Notes: generated by a model not told the origin, from the letters alone. A stretch of 64,000 nucleotides of DNA from Veillonella dispar (GCF_900637515.1 NZ_LR134375.1:186001-250000); one strand, 5' to 3'; positions 1-9,491 are shown, counted from the stretch's first letter. A program made the numbers and translations.

Positions 1-3
1 TAT

Positions 4-1407
4 ATGGAAATTTTATCCGACGTACGCACACCGATTAGCGTGTTGAAAGCGTTAAAACAAGTGAGCAGTCATACGTACTTGCTTGAAAGTGCGGATAATA
101 GTAATCATTGGGGCCGTTACTCCTTCTTGGGCTATGATCCTAAGATTGAGCTCTTCTGCAAAAACCATAAAATGACTATCAAAGATGGTACAACACGTAC
201 CTTTGAGTGTTCTGACCCAGCTGCAGAGATTCGCAATATTTTGAGCCAATACAAAAGCCCTCGCTTAGAAGAACTACCAACCTTCACAGGTGGCTTTGTA
301 GGGTACTTTGCTTGCGAATATATTCGTTACATTGAGCCAACATTGGACTTCCCAACGCCAGATGATGACTCTGCTATGGTAAACGATGTAGACCTTATGC
401 TCTTTGATAAGGTAATCGCCTTTGACCATTATAAAAATAAAATCTACTTGATTGCTAATATTAGCACTAGCGATTTAGAACGTAACTACAACAAGGCTGA
501 GCTTGAACTTAAAGCATTAGCTGATCTCGTAGTAAACGGCAAAGAGGCAGATGTTCCCAAAGGCATCCTTAAAACAGAGTTTACCTCTGAGTTTACAAAG
601 GACGAGTTTGAGGCAATTGTTAAAAAGACACAGCATTACATCAAGGAAGGGGATATCTTCCAATGTGTTGTATCTAACCGCCGTGAAGCTGAGTTCGATG
701 GTAGCTTGTTAAATGCGTATCGCGTATTGCGTACATTGAACCCATCTCCATATATGTTCTACCTATCCGGTGGCGATGTAGAGCTTACAGGTGCTTCTCC
801 AGAAACATTGGTAAAATTGACAGATGGTAAAATGTACACCTTCCCAATTGCAGGTACTATGCGCCGCGGTAAAACCGAAGCAGAGGACCTCGCTATTGAA
901 GAAAAGCTCATTAACGACGAGAAAGAGTTGGCTGAACATAACATGCTCGTTGACCTTGGCCGTAACGATTTAGGTAAAATTGCTAAATTCGGTTCCGTAC
1001 AAGTAGAGGCGTTACATATGTTGCAACGTTTCTCCCACGTAATTCACATTACGTCTACTGTAAGCGGCGACATTCAAGACGGTAAAGATGCTCTCGATGC
1101 TATCGGTGCTACATTGCCAGCAGGTACTTTGTCCGGGGCTCCTAAGATTCGTGCTATCGAGATTTTACACGAACTTGAAAAAAGCCCGCGCGGTGTATAC
1201 GGCGGCGCTGTAGGTTACATCGACTTCTCCGGTAATATGGACGTATGTATCGGCATCCGTATGGCTATGAATAAAGGTGGTAAGGTTTATGTTCGCGCTG
1301 GCGCTGGTATCGTTCGCGATAGTGTTCCTGCTAGTGAATATAACGAAACCTTGATCAAAGGCCAATCCATGATTTCCGCAATTACAGATGCACAGGAGGT
1401 AGAATAA
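4..1407 (+). CDS. trpE: Anthranilate synthase component I (5' end probably outside window)
   Basis: Converts chorismate to anthranilate, using ammonia delivered by the TrpG subunit; first step of tryptophan synthesis in the cytoplasm. The chorismate-binding C-terminal half is clear, with GRNDLG near residue 320 and PAGTLSGAPKIRA near 380. The first visible ATG gives 467 residues, shorter than the roughly 500 usual for the family, and the protein opens directly at the segment preceding the conserved YLLES and GRYSFLG motifs. About 20-30 N-terminal residues, which in this family carry part of the feedback site, therefore probably lie left of the window. The stop codon overlaps the trpG start by one base (TAATG), so the two subunits are probably translationally coupled. 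Promoter and leader are outside the window. Confidence 0.96.
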   Translation: MEILSDVRTPISVLKALKQVSSHTYLLESADNSNHWGRYSFLGYDPKIELFCKNHKMTIKDGTTRTFECSDPAAEIRNILSQYKSPRLEELPTFTGGFVGYFACEYIRYIEPTLDFPTPDDDSAMVNDVDLMLFDKVIAFDHYKNKIYLIANISTSDLERNYNKAELELKALADLVVNGKEADVPKGILKTEFTSEFTKDEFEAIVKKTQHYIKEGDIFQCVVSNRREAEFDGSLLNAYRVLRTLNPSPYMFYLSGGDVELTGASPETLVKLTDGKMYTFPIAGTMRRGKTEAEDLAIEEKLINDEKELAEHNMLVDLGRNDLGKIAKFGSVQVEALHMLQRFSHVIHITSTVSGDIQDGKDALDAIGATLPAGTLSGAPKIRAIEILHELEKSPRGVYGGAVGYIDFSGNMDVCIGIRMAMNKGGKVYVRAGAGIVRDSVPASEYNETLIKGQSMISAITDAQEVE

Positions 1408-1973
1408 TGGTACTCCTTATAGATAATTACGATAGCTTCTCCTTCAATTTATACCAATTAGTAGGCTCTATCGATCCAGACATTAAAGTCATCCGCAGCG
1501 ATGAATTAACAGTTGAAGAAATCCGCGCTTTGAAACCAGACTATGTGATACTTTCACCAGGACCTGGCAGACCAGCTGATGCGGGCGTATACGAAGACCT
1601 ATTGCGCGAATGCAAAGGCGAATTCCCAATCCTCGGCGTATGCCTTGGTCACCAAGCCATCGGCGAAGTATTTGGTGGCACCGTTTCCTACGCAAAACAA
1701 GTTATGCACGGCAAACAAAGCGTAGCCAAACAAGTGCACCCATCTAAAATCCTTAAAGATGTACCTGAACAATTTGAAGTAGCACGCTACCACTCCTTGG
1801 CGATTATTGACGAAACCATGCCAAGCGAACTCATCGTTACATCCATTACCGACGACGGCGAAGTAATGAGCGTAGAACACAAAGACTACCCAATCTACGG
1901 CGTGCAATTCCATCCGGAATCCATCATGACACCAAACGGAGAACAAATGATTCGCAATTTCTTAGAAAAATAA
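1407..1973 (+). CDS. trpG: Anthranilate synthase component II, glutamine amidotransferase
   Basis: Class I glutamine amidotransferase of 188 residues that releases ammonia from glutamine for TrpE. The nucleophile is Cys79 in GVCLGHQAIG; the His-Glu pair is in GVQFHPES near residue 170; the oxyanion-loop motif PGPGRP is near residue 52. The length is normal for a stand-alone TrpG without a fused phosphoribosyltransferase. In some Bacillus-type organisms this subunit is shared with folate synthesis (PabA); which applies here cannot be told from the sequence. It is followed by a 528-base gene-free stretch full of long hairpins, then trpD. Confidence 0.96.
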   Translation: MVLLIDNYDSFSFNLYQLVGSIDPDIKVIRSDELTVEEIRALKPDYVILSPGPGRPADAGVYEDLLRECKGEFPILGVCLGHQAIGEVFGGTVSYAKQVMHGKQSVAKQVHPSKILKDVPEQFEVARYHSLAIIDETMPSELIVTSITDDGEVMSVEHKDYPIYGVQFHPESIMTPNGEQMIRNFLEK

Positions 1974-1995
1974 CCACTGTTTAATTTAGGTATCG

Positions 1996-2147
1996 AGGGG
2001 CTATTATTAGTTACTAGAACGATCGGGCAGAAATAAGGTCTCTCGGAACTCCAAGTGGCCACCGCCCCACTACGTGGGGCCGCCAAGTCGTTCCTTAAGA
2101 CCTTATTTCCTGCCAACTCAATCTTGGCAGTACCTATAATAGCCCCT
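1996..2147. repeat. Long imperfect palindrome, copy 1 (shared core)
   Basis: About 152 bases that fold on themselves. Outer arms are AGGGGCTATTATTAG (1996-2010) against CTATAATAGCCCCT (2134-2147). Middle arms are GGGCAGAAATAAGGTCT (2025-2041) against AAGACCTTATTTCCTGCC (2097-2114). The apex is GCCCCA-CTACG-TGGGGC (2064-2080). The core at 2051-2090 recurs in reverse complement in the second palindrome downstream, while the outer arms are unrelated. There is no T-tract, so it is not a plain terminator. It lies between trpG and trpD. Confidence 0.75.
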
Positions 2148-2223
2148 CTACAATACATATATCGAACAGTAACTATATTTTTCTAAAGAAATATGCGAAC
2201 CAGAACCCCTAATATAAGAAAAA

Positions 2224-2298
2224 GTGGTGCGTAGCACCACCATTCCCACTCTCGATAAAGAAATGACCTGTGCGTTACTGCATATAATGCGCAGGATC
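2224..2298. other. Two small hairpins between the long palindromes
   Basis: GTGGTGC-GTA-GCACCAC at 2224-2240 is a near-closed perfect hairpin. A second weaker one pairs GACCTGTGCG (2265-2274) with GCGCAGGATC (2289-2298). No open reading frame with a ribosome binding site is visible in 1974-2501, so the whole interval is RNA or DNA structure rather than protein-coding. Confidence 0.5.
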
Positions 2299-2317
2299 AT
2301 TTGATAATAGTTTGTTT

Positions 2318-2486
2318 GAGGGATATCTATTAAATTGGTATGATTTTTTAGCTGATAGGTGCGATTGGGTTATGTGCGAAGCCGACTTGGCGCCCCGCAT
2401 AGCGGGGGGTGGCCACTTGGAGGCTGAGGGCATGACCCAATCGGTACCGACTAGGTAGATATGGTGTCAATTTAATAGACATCCTC
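2318..2486. repeat. Long imperfect palindrome, copy 2, abutting the trpD ribosome binding site
   Basis: Outer arms are the 20 bases at 2318-2337 (GAGGGATATC...) and CAATTTAATAGACATCCTC at 2468-2486. Middle arms are GATTGGGTTATG (2363-2374) and CATGACCCAATC (2431-2442). The apex is a CCCCGC/GCGGGG stem. The core 2383-2420, starting CGACTTGGCG and ending GGCCACTTGG, is nearly the reverse complement of the core in 2051-2090. The right arm ends two bases before the AAGGAG of trpD, so in mRNA this hairpin could affect trpD translation. Confidence 0.75.
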
Positions 2487-2501
2487 AAAAGGAGATATAA
2501 A

Positions 2502-3512
2502 ATGATTAAAGACGCATTATATGCAGTAACGCATGGTCAGGATTTATCCTACGATCTTGCTAAAGATACAATGAATAAGATTATGAGCGGCGAGGTAGCT
2601 GAGGTTCCTATGGCGGGTTTCTTGTGCGCTTTGGCGGCAAAAGGCCCTACTGTAGATGAGGTTACAGCCTTTGCTGAGGTTATGCGTGAGAAAGCAGGTT
2701 CTGTGCCTCATGAAGGTACTGTTGTGGAAATTGTAGGTACTGGCGGTGACGAAGCGAATACGTTTAACATTTCTACTACTTCTGGTTTTATCATTTCTGC
2801 AGCAGGTATTCCTGTAGCAAAGCATGGTAACCGCAGTGTATCTAGTAAATGTGGCGCTGCTGACTTGATCGAAGCATTAGGTGCTAAATTAGAGCTTAAC
2901 GGTGAACAAAATGAGGCAGTTCTCAATAAAGCCAATATGTGCTTCATGTTTGCTCCTGTATACCACCAAGCTATGAAATATGCTGGCCCTGTACGTAAAG
3001 CGTTAGGCGTTCGTACTGTGTTCAACATCCTTGGACCATTGGCGAACCCAGCAGGCGCTACTGTGGAGTTGATGGGCGTGTACGATAAATCTTTAGTAGA
3101 ACCATTGGCTCGCGTGTTGGCTAATCTTGGCGTTAAACGTGGCGCAGTTGTACACGGCTTTGATGGCCTTGATGAAATTACGGCTACCAACAAAACGTAC
3201 GTATGCGAAATTAATAATGGTACTTTCACAAGCTACGAATTCGATCCTAAGGACTATGGTTTCGAATACGCTGATAAAACTGAGCTTGAAGGTGGCGACG
3301 CTGCGGTAAATGCTGAGATTACACGCCGCGTTCTCGGTGGTGAGCAAGGTGGTAAACGCACAGCAGTTCTCCTTAACGCAGGCATGGCGATTTACCTTGC
3401 AAAAGATGGTATTACATTAGCAGAGGGCATTGAAGAGGCGAAAAACATGATCGACTCTGGCAAGGCTCTTGCGACAATGGAACAATTTGTGAAAGCAACC
3501 CAAGAGGTATAA
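2502..3512 (+). CDS. trpD: Anthranilate phosphoribosyltransferase
   Basis: Transfers the phosphoribosyl group of PRPP to anthranilate. The 336-residue length is standard. The PRPP loop GTGGDEANTFNIST lies near residue 80, followed by KHGNRSVSSKCGAADLIEALG-type sequence holding anthranilate-site residues; the all-helical N-terminal domain is intact. The start is supported by AAAGGAG seven bases upstream. The gene is separated from trpG by the hairpin-rich insert, but from trpCF by only three bases, so it sits at the head of the downstream half of the operon. Confidence 0.96.
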   Translation: MIKDALYAVTHGQDLSYDLAKDTMNKIMSGEVAEVPMAGFLCALAAKGPTVDEVTAFAEVMREKAGSVPHEGTVVEIVGTGGDEANTFNISTTSGFIISAAGIPVAKHGNRSVSSKCGAADLIEALGAKLELNGEQNEAVLNKANMCFMFAPVYHQAMKYAGPVRKALGVRTVFNILGPLANPAGATVELMGVYDKSLVEPLARVLANLGVKRGAVVHGFDGLDEITATNKTYVCEINNGTFTSYEFDPKDYGFEYADKTELEGGDAAVNAEITRRVLGGEQGGKRTAVLLNAGMAIYLAKDGITLAEGIEEAKNMIDSGKALATMEQFVKATQEV

Positions 3513-3515
3513 CCA

Positions 3516-5015
3516 TTGATTTTAGATAAGATTGTAGAGGCTACCAAAGTTCGCGTAGCCCAAGAAAAAGAGGTGGAAACGCCTGAGGCTGTAAAAGCAG
3601 CGGCTTTGGCGTTACCATCGGATACAGGATTTCCTTTTGAAGCAGCCCTTCGTCAGCAAGACTTTAACTTCATTTGCGAAGTGAAGAAAGCCTCTCCATC
3701 TAAGGGGATCATTGCTGAGCACTTTCCCTATTTAGACATTGCTAAAGAATATGAGGTTGCTGGTGCAGCAGCCATCTCTGTATTGACTGAACCAGACTTC
3801 TTTAAAGGGGACAAAAAATATTTACAAGAAATCGCTAGCACTGTAAAAATTCCTGTATTACGCAAGGATTTCATTATTGATGAATACCAAATCTACCAAG
3901 CAAAGGTATGGGGCGCTAGTGCAATCCTCTTAATCTGTGCATGCCTCGATGTACCAACATTGACCAAATTCCGTGAGTTAGCTGACTCTCTTGGCTTATC
4001 CTCCTTAGTAGAGGCTCATGACGAGCACGAAGTACAAATGGCTATTGATTGCGGTGCCCGTATTATTGGTGTTAACAACCGTAATTTAAAAGACTTTACT
4101 GTAGACGTACAAAACAGTGTGCGCCTGCGTAATCTCGTTCAAGACGATGTGATCTTTGTATCTGAAAGCGGTCTAGAAACGCCAGGGGATATCCAAGTGT
4201 TGCGGGATAACAATATCGGCGTAGCCTTGATGGGTGAAACCTTCATGCGTTCTCCTAACAAGGTTGAAAAGTTGGCATATCTCTATGGGCCCACATACTA
4301 CACGCCAAAGGTTAAGATGTGTGGCATCTCTAAAGTAGAAACAATCCCTGCAGTAGTAGAGGCAAAGCCGGACTATATGGGCCTTGTATTCGCGCCAAGC
4401 AAACGACAAGTCACTGTAGACAAAGCTAAAACATTAGTGGAAGAACTTCATAAACAATACGCAAAAACATATGGTGCAGTTGAAGCGCCAATGAATGTTG
4501 AAACAGCACAAGATAGTAAGGAATTTGTCCAAGAAAATCCTAATTTTGAGAACATTAAAACGGTAGGTGTCTTCGTCAATGAAACATTAGATAACCTCGT
4601 TACAATTGCTAAAGAAGCCAATCTTGATGCGGTGCAATTGCACGGCGACGAAGATGAAGCTTTCATCCAAACTCTCAAAGAGAAAACAGATGTAGAGGTT
4701 TGGAAAGCTGTTCAAATCCGCAGTGCTGCAGATGCGGAGGCATGGATCGATAGCAGTGCCGATATGCTATTATTTGATGCGTACCATAAGGATGAACGAG
4801 GTGGTACGGGCGAAGTGTTCGACTGGTCTTGCTTAGATGAGTTTGAACGTCCATTTATGCTCGCAGGTGGTATCGACAGTACAAACGTGGCGCGTGCTAT
4901 TCGCACAGTTCGTCCTTACGGCATAGATATTAGTAGCGGCATTGAAACAAATGGCGTGAAAGACGATAAGAAGATTAAAGCTTTCACCAACATTGTGAGA
5001 ACCATAGCTCACTAA
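3516..5015 (+). CDS. trpCF: Fused indole-3-glycerol-phosphate synthase / phosphoribosylanthranilate isomerase
   Basis: A 499-residue bifunctional enzyme for two successive steps of tryptophan synthesis. The N-terminal half (about 1-255) is TrpC, with the catalytic-lysine segment CEVKKASPSKG near 50-60 and VNNRNL near 190. The C-terminal half (about 265-499) is TrpF, beginning VKMCGI with its catalytic cysteine and ending in the phosphate-binding LAGGI. A TTG start at 3516 is inferred because the family start lies there, with the AGAGG of the trpD end as ribosome binding site. TrpC-TrpF order matches the enterobacterial fusion. The TrpF part carries an extra acidic stretch of about 40 residues near 310-345. 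Confidence 0.94.
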   Translation: MILDKIVEATKVRVAQEKEVETPEAVKAAALALPSDTGFPFEAALRQQDFNFICEVKKASPSKGIIAEHFPYLDIAKEYEVAGAAAISVLTEPDFFKGDKKYLQEIASTVKIPVLRKDFIIDEYQIYQAKVWGASAILLICACLDVPTLTKFRELADSLGLSSLVEAHDEHEVQMAIDCGARIIGVNNRNLKDFTVDVQNSVRLRNLVQDDVIFVSESGLETPGDIQVLRDNNIGVALMGETFMRSPNKVEKLAYLYGPTYYTPKVKMCGISKVETIPAVVEAKPDYMGLVFAPSKRQVTVDKAKTLVEELHKQYAKTYGAVEAPMNVETAQDSKEFVQENPNFENIKTVGVFVNETLDNLVTIAKEANLDAVQLHGDEDEAFIQTLKEKTDVEVWKAVQIRSAADAEAWIDSSADMLLFDAYHKDERGGTGEVFDWSCLDEFERPFMLAGGIDSTNVARAIRTVRPYGIDISSGIETNGVKDDKKIKAFTNIVRTIAH

Positions 5016-5188
5016 ATGTTGAGAGAATAAGGCCTATTATAGGCGAGTAATCATAGAAAATACATAAATCTAAGATATAATAATATTTTAGACACATCCG
5101 ATGGAATTCATCGATTGTTGAGATAGATGCCAATAGTAACGCTATATATGGCGTGCTAGCAGGAATGGTACATGGAAAGGTAAGTTAT

Positions 5189-6382
5189 ATGAGTGAACAA
5201 AGACATGGTTATTTTGGCTCCTTCGGTGGCCAATTTATGCCAGAAACATTGATGAATGCAGTCATCGAATTGGAAGAGGCATACAACAAGTACAAAGATG
5301 ATCCTGATTTCGTGCGCGAACTTGAGGATTTACACAAAAAATATACAGGTCGTCCATCCCTTTTATACTATGCAGATCGCATGACAAAAGACCTTGGTGG
5401 TGCCAAAATTTATTTGAAACGTGAAGATTTGAACCATACTGGGTCTCACAAATTGAACAATGTAATCGGTCAAATGTTATTGGCAAAACGCATGGCTAAA
5501 ACTCGTGTTATTGCTGAAACTGGTGCAGGTCAACACGGCGTGGCAACGGCTACTATCGCTGCGTTGATGGGCATGGAATGTGAAGTATACATGGGCGCTG
5601 AGGACTGTGAACGTCAAGCGCTTAACGTATATCGCATGGAATTATTAGGCGCTAAGGTGCATCCTGTAACAACTGGTACTAGCACATTAAAAGATGCTGT
5701 TTCTGAAGCATTGCGCGAATGGACAAATCGCATGTCCGATACGCACTATGTATTGGGCTCTGTTATGGGCGCTCATCCATTCCCTATGATCGTTCGTGAC
5801 TTCCAATCCATCATCAGCCGTGAAGCACGTGAGCAAATCCTTGAAGCAGAAGGTAAATTGCCAACAGCTGTTATGGCTTGTGTAGGCGGCGGTTCCAACG
5901 CGATGGGTATGTTCTATCACTTCATTCCTGATGAAGGCGTTCGCCTTATCGGTTGTGAAGCGGCAGGTCGCGGTATCGATACAGAGGAACATGCAGCAAC
6001 AATTGCAAAAGGCTCTGTTGGTATCTTCCATGGCATGAAATCTTACTTCTGCCAAGACGAAGACGGCCAAATTGCTCCCGTATATTCTATCTCTGCAGGT
6101 CTTGATTACCCTGGTATCGGCCCTGAACATGCGTACTTGCACGATAGTGGTCGCGCTGAATATGTACCTGTAACAGATGACGAAGCAGTAGATGCTTTCG
6201 AATACTTGTCTCGTTTAGAGGGCATTATTCCAGCTATTGAAAGTGCTCATGCAGTGGCACATGCGCGTAAAATTGCGCCTACTATGAGCAAGGACGATAT
6301 CATTATTATTTGTTTATCTGGTCGTGGTGATAAAGACGTAGCGGCTATGGCGAAATACAGAGGGGTGGATCTTCATGAGTAA
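5189..6382 (+). CDS. trpB: Tryptophan synthase beta chain
   Basis: PLP enzyme that condenses indole with serine. The start at 5189 gives [10 protein letters not shown] and 397 residues, the usual TrpB1 length; an upstream in-frame GTG at 5153 would add 12 atypical residues. AAAGG lies about 8 bases before the ATG. The PLP lysine is K88 in [11 protein letters not shown], and the cofactor phosphate loop is GGGSNAMG near residue 233. About 170 gene-free bases separate it from trpCF, with no clear terminator. It overlaps trpA by 8 bases, consistent with co-production of the alpha2-beta2 complex. Confidence 0.96.
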   Translation: MSEQRHGYFGSFGGQFMPETLMNAVIELEEAYNKYKDDPDFVRELEDLHKKYTGRPSLLYYADRMTKDLGGAKIYLKREDLNHTGSHKLNNVIGQMLLAKRMAKTRVIAETGAGQHGVATATIAALMGMECEVYMGAEDCERQALNVYRMELLGAKVHPVTTGTSTLKDAVSEALREWTNRMSDTHYVLGSVMGAHPFPMIVRDFQSIISREAREQILEAEGKLPTAVMACVGGGSNAMGMFYHFIPDEGVRLIGCEAAGRGIDTEEHAATIAKGSVGIFHGMKSYFCQDEDGQIAPVYSISAGLDYPGIGPEHAYLHDSGRAEYVPVTDDEAVDAFEYLSRLEGIIPAIESAHAVAHARKIAPTMSKDDIIIICLSGRGDKDVAAMAKYRGVDLHE

Positions 6383-7166
6383 AATTAAAGACGCTTTCAC
6401 AAAGGGCAAGGCATTCATCCCATTCATTAGTGCTGGTGACCATGGCATTGAAAATACAGAACGTTATATTCGCGTGATGGTGAAAGCCGGTGCCGACATG
6501 GTAGAAATCGGTATTCCATTCTCCGATCCAACAGCGGAAGGCCCAGTTATCCAAGAAGCGAGTACACGTGCACTTTCTACAGGTGTAAAAATCAACGATA
6601 TCTTCGATATGGTGCGCCGTTTGCGTACAGGTGATGATGCAGTGACTATCCCGCTCGTGTTCATGACCTACTTGAACCCAATCTATGTGTTCGGTCGTGA
6701 AAAATTCTTTACCCTCTGCGAAGAGGTTGGTATCTCCGGCGTTATCGTGCCAGATATGCCATTTGAAGAAAAAGGCGAACTTGCGAGCATTGCTAATAAA
6801 CACGGTGTTGAAGTGGTGTCCTTGATTGCTCCAACATCTGAAAACCGCATTGAAATGATCGCAAAAGACGCAGAAGGCTTTGTGTACTGCGTATCTTCCC
6901 TTGGTGTTACAGGTATGCGTAGCGAAATCAAAACGGATATTAAATCCATCGTTGAAACCATTCGCAAATATACAGATATTCCTGTAGCCGTTGGTTTCGG
7001 TATTTCTAAGCCAGAACAAGCGGAAGCAATGGCGCGCGTATCTGACGGTGCTATCGTAGGCTCTGCTATCGTTAAAATCGTGGCAGAACACGGCGAACAT
7101 GCAGACCAAGCGTTGTTTGATTACGTACAATCTATGAAACAAGCTGTGCTAAAAGCTGACGCATAA
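6375..7166 (+). CDS. trpA: Tryptophan synthase alpha chain
   Basis: Cleaves indole-3-glycerol phosphate and channels indole to TrpB. The 263 residues form the expected TIM barrel. Catalytic Glu44 is present in [10 protein letters not shown] (Glu49 of the Escherichia coli enzyme). The position equivalent to the second catalytic acid Asp60 is Glu55 here (DPTAEGP instead of DPLADGP), a substitution also seen in some clostridial relatives as far as I recall. The phosphate-binding GFGISKP lies near 215. It is the last gene of the operon and its stop codon sits inside a 17-base tandem repeat, followed by a strong terminator. Confidence 0.95.
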   Translation: MSKIKDAFTKGKAFIPFISAGDHGIENTERYIRVMVKAGADMVEIGIPFSDPTAEGPVIQEASTRALSTGVKINDIFDMVRRLRTGDDAVTIPLVFMTYLNPIYVFGREKFFTLCEEVGISGVIVPDMPFEEKGELASIANKHGVEVVSLIAPTSENRIEMIAKDAEGFVYCVSSLGVTGMRSEIKTDIKSIVETIRKYTDIPVAVGFGISKPEQAEAMARVSDGAIVGSAIVKIVAEHGEHADQALFDYVQSMKQAVLKADA

Positions 7167-7204
7167 TAAGAGCTAACGCATAGTAACAGCTACCTCATAA
7201 TAAA
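7154..7204 (+). repeat. Three 17-base tandem repeats across the trpA stop codon
   Basis: Copies at 7154-7170, 7171-7187 and 7188-7204 read AGCTGACGCATAATAAG, AGCTAACGCATAGTAAC and AGCTACCTCATAATAAA. The trpA stop (7164-7166) lies in copy 1, so copies 2 and 3 look like duplicated gene end. Confidence 0.8.
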
Positions 7205-7225
7205 ATAGATAATACAATACATAAT

Positions 7226-7260
7226 AAAAGGACGTTATACATGTGTATAACGTCCTTTTT
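7226..7260 (+). terminator. Terminator of the trp operon
   Basis: A 15-base-pair perfect stem, AAAAGGACGTTATAC against GTATAACGTCCTTTT, with a 4-base loop and a T-run. It is symmetrical enough to serve the convergent gene ending at 7321 too. Confidence 0.93.
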
Positions 7261-7320
7261 AGGTTAGTTAGTTTAGTTATGTGTTATATGACTGGATAAC
7301 CAGTTATGAAAGGGGAATGA

Positions 7321-7611
7321 TTAGCCGTTTGTAGATTCGGAACGTTGATGACGTTCACTGCGTTTTGCAGTTGCATTTTTGTCATGTTTTTCACGTTCAG
7401 AAATTTTGTGTTTTCTATGTTTCTTTTGATCTGGTTTGAACCATGGATGAGCACTGCTATCTACTGTGCCATCATCGTTCTTTACCATGCGATGGTTTTC
7501 GCCGATTTTGAAGTGGTAATCTTTGGCTTGTGCTACATTGGCACCGATACCAACTGATAAGAATGCTGCCAAGCTGGCCATAGCTACTACTTTAGTCAAT
7601 TTAGCGTTCAT
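7321..7611 (-). CDS. Small secreted, basic protein of unknown function
   Basis: A 96-residue protein with a clear signal peptide: MNAKLTK, a hydrophobic core to about residue 25, and a likely cleavage after AQA. The mature part is very rich in Lys, His, Arg and Ser and ends in a disordered charged tail. No family recognised. AGGAG lies 9 bases before the ATG. It is convergent with trpA and divergent from the DUF805 genes. The histidine and charge content could suit metal or nucleic-acid binding, but that is a guess. Confidence 0.8.
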   Translation of the reverse strand: MNAKLTKVVAMASLAAFLSVGIGANVAQAKDYHFKIGENHRMVKNDDGTVDSSAHPWFKPDQKKHRKHKISEREKHDKNATAKRSERHQRSESTNG

Positions 7612-7777
7612 AATTATTATCTCCTATACAAACTTAATTGCACGAATTTTAATTGTAAAAAATATATTATTAGTATAGATAAAATTGATGAAGAAAAAAT
7701 GAAATGATAGGGTTGGTAAAGCATAGTATAATAGGGTTATCTAAGTTTGTATCATATCTAAATATAGTAGGAGATTT

Positions 7778-8701
7778 ATGAAGCAGAGAGTATTTGAAAT
7801 CCTCTATCGTGAGCTAGTAGAAAACTATGCGAATCATAAGGGACGAACAACGACAGCCGACTTTTGGCTTACCATAAGCGCTATGACCTTTGTATACGGT
7901 CTAGTTACTTTTATAACAGGTCTTGCCACATTTATACCCTATGGATTTTTATATGCCCTATCCTTAGGGGGCGGCGTATTGATGGCATTAACAGTATTGT
8001 TAGTGTTGCCCACCATTATGATGGTAGCGAGACGGTTACGTGATTCTAATAATGATCCAACCTTGATGATTCTCATCTTTGTTCCTATTTTAGGATGGAT
8101 TGCGTTGCTCTATTTATTATGTAAAAGATCGGCTCCCACACAAGAAGCAAGCATAATTAATGAACAGATATCTGTAGAACCTAGTATACATGAGAAGCGA
8201 TCTGTTTCGGGAGCCTTCATCGTGGCTCTTCTTGTTTTAGGCTGGATTGCAAACAGTGTAGGTACATCTATGATGGGGCATAACTATATGATAGAAGAAA
8301 CTGCCTTTGGGAACTTGGGGCAGGGGGCTTTCACCAAAAAAGCAAATCGTTTATTACATAGTGATTCTGCCACAACAGAAGGCTATCTAGTGGTGAAAGA
8401 GTATTACCAAGAACTGGCTAATGGCGATTATCATAGTGCGTATCGAAATTTGAGCGGTCGTGAAATGGAACGATACGGTACCTTTGATCTGTGGCAGCAA
8501 GCTAAGGTAAAGGAACAACGTTCTGCTGTAGAAACTATACGATTGGATTATGTATCTCAAGATGTTGATGATGATGTAACGGTGGATTATATCGGATATC
8601 GGGTAGACTTTGTAGATAAAAGCCCATCTATGTTAGTTCGTTTATACAGTACTGGCAATGGTTGGAAAATCATTGGTTTTGAAGAGTTTGAGGAGGACTA
8701 G
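7778..8701 (+). CDS. DUF805 membrane protein with extracytoplasmic C-terminal domain
   Basis: A 307-residue integral membrane protein. Residues 1-115 are a DUF805 domain: a short amphipathic N-terminus, then hydrophobic segments near 30-50, 60-82 and 92-112, with the RRLRDSNNDP motif between the second and third. A further membrane helix near 145-165 leads to a domain of about 140 residues that looks NTF2-like or DUF4878-like (ATTEGYLVVKEYYQELANGDY onward in sense, by pattern only). Preceded by GTAGGAG. First of three adjacent DUF805 genes; function of the family is unknown. Confidence 0.8.
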   Translation: MKQRVFEILYRELVENYANHKGRTTTADFWLTISAMTFVYGLVTFITGLATFIPYGFLYALSLGGGVLMALTVLLVLPTIMMVARRLRDSNNDPTLMILIFVPILGWIALLYLLCKRSAPTQEASIINEQISVEPSIHEKRSVSGAFIVALLVLGWIANSVGTSMMGHNYMIEETAFGNLGQGAFTKKANRLLHSDSATTEGYLVVKEYYQELANGDYHSAYRNLSGREMERYGTFDLWQQAKVKEQRSAVETIRLDYVSQDVDDDVTVDYIGYRVDFVDKSPSMLVRLYSTGNGWKIIGFEEFEED

Positions 8702-8704
8702 ACT

Positions 8705-9274
8705 ATGGCATCAGTAAATGTATATGATTTGAACTATACCGATGCCTTCGTGCTAGGCATCAAAAGCTACGCCAATTTTAAAGGTCGTGCGAGCCGTAGT
8801 GAATACTGGCGATTCATGGCTGGAATGATGATGATTCAAGGTACCTTGGAAGTCGTAGCTATTCTTTGTAAAGGTGTTGGACTCTATAATTTTGAGTCCA
8901 TTATTGATACGATCACGTTATTAGTAACGCTATTTTTCGTGCTTCCTAATATCGCCATCACAACGCGACGCATGCATGATATTGGCCGCAGCGGCTGGAC
9001 TCAGCTGATATCCTTTATTCCTATTATAGGGTTCTTTATATTCTTAACCTACGAATTGAAACGTGGCGATGAAGGAGAGAATGGTTACGGTGAAAGAACT
9101 GCCTATATTCCTATTACTGCTAGCGTAAGTGAATCTACAGGGCTTGAAGAAACGCCATCTAGAAAACAAGACTGGATTATGGGCATCACTATATTTATTC
9201 TTCAATCCATCGTATTTGGTGATACCATCGGTGATATATTATGGTATGGTATTAACGCTAATGGCTATATATAG
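8705..9274 (+). CDS. DUF805 family membrane protein
   Basis: A 189-residue protein with the family signature FKGRASRSEYWRF near residue 25, followed by three predicted membrane helices, the conserved RRMHDIGRSGW motif near 90, and a fourth helix near the C-terminus (about 155-175). It starts three bases after the preceding DUF805 gene, so the two are almost certainly co-transcribed. The segment STGLEETPS near residue 140 is found again in a decayed copy at 10183-10287. Confidence 0.85.
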   Translation: MASVNVYDLNYTDAFVLGIKSYANFKGRASRSEYWRFMAGMMMIQGTLEVVAILCKGVGLYNFESIIDTITLLVTLFFVLPNIAITTRRMHDIGRSGWTQLISFIPIIGFFIFLTYELKRGDEGENGYGERTAYIPITASVSESTGLEETPSRKQDWIMGITIFILQSIVFGDTIGDILWYGINANGYI

Positions 9275-9491
9275 TATTAATCTACGTTTGATAGTATAAT
9301 TATTATTTTATTTTATAAAAGTTTAACAACTCCTTTATAGACAATATAACACTTTGTAGTAAAATGAAATCAAGATGAATTCAAAAATATAGATATGATT
9401 ACTTCAAAACATATCTAAGTTACTATATGTGTTAAAGCAACAGGACTTTATGAGCTTCACTATTTCCTGCTGTGGATGGAAGGAGTTTATT

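Noticed and set aside
1974-2501. trpG-trpD gap considered as an insertion sequence
   Set aside because: No transposase frame or target-site duplication was found; the palindromes are nested hairpins rather than terminal repeats of a coding element.
6345-7142. A 265-codon frame antisense to trpA
   Set aside because: It is a shadow of the well-conserved trpA frame. Its Cys/His/Phe-rich composition is typical of antisense reading, and no start signal is seen.
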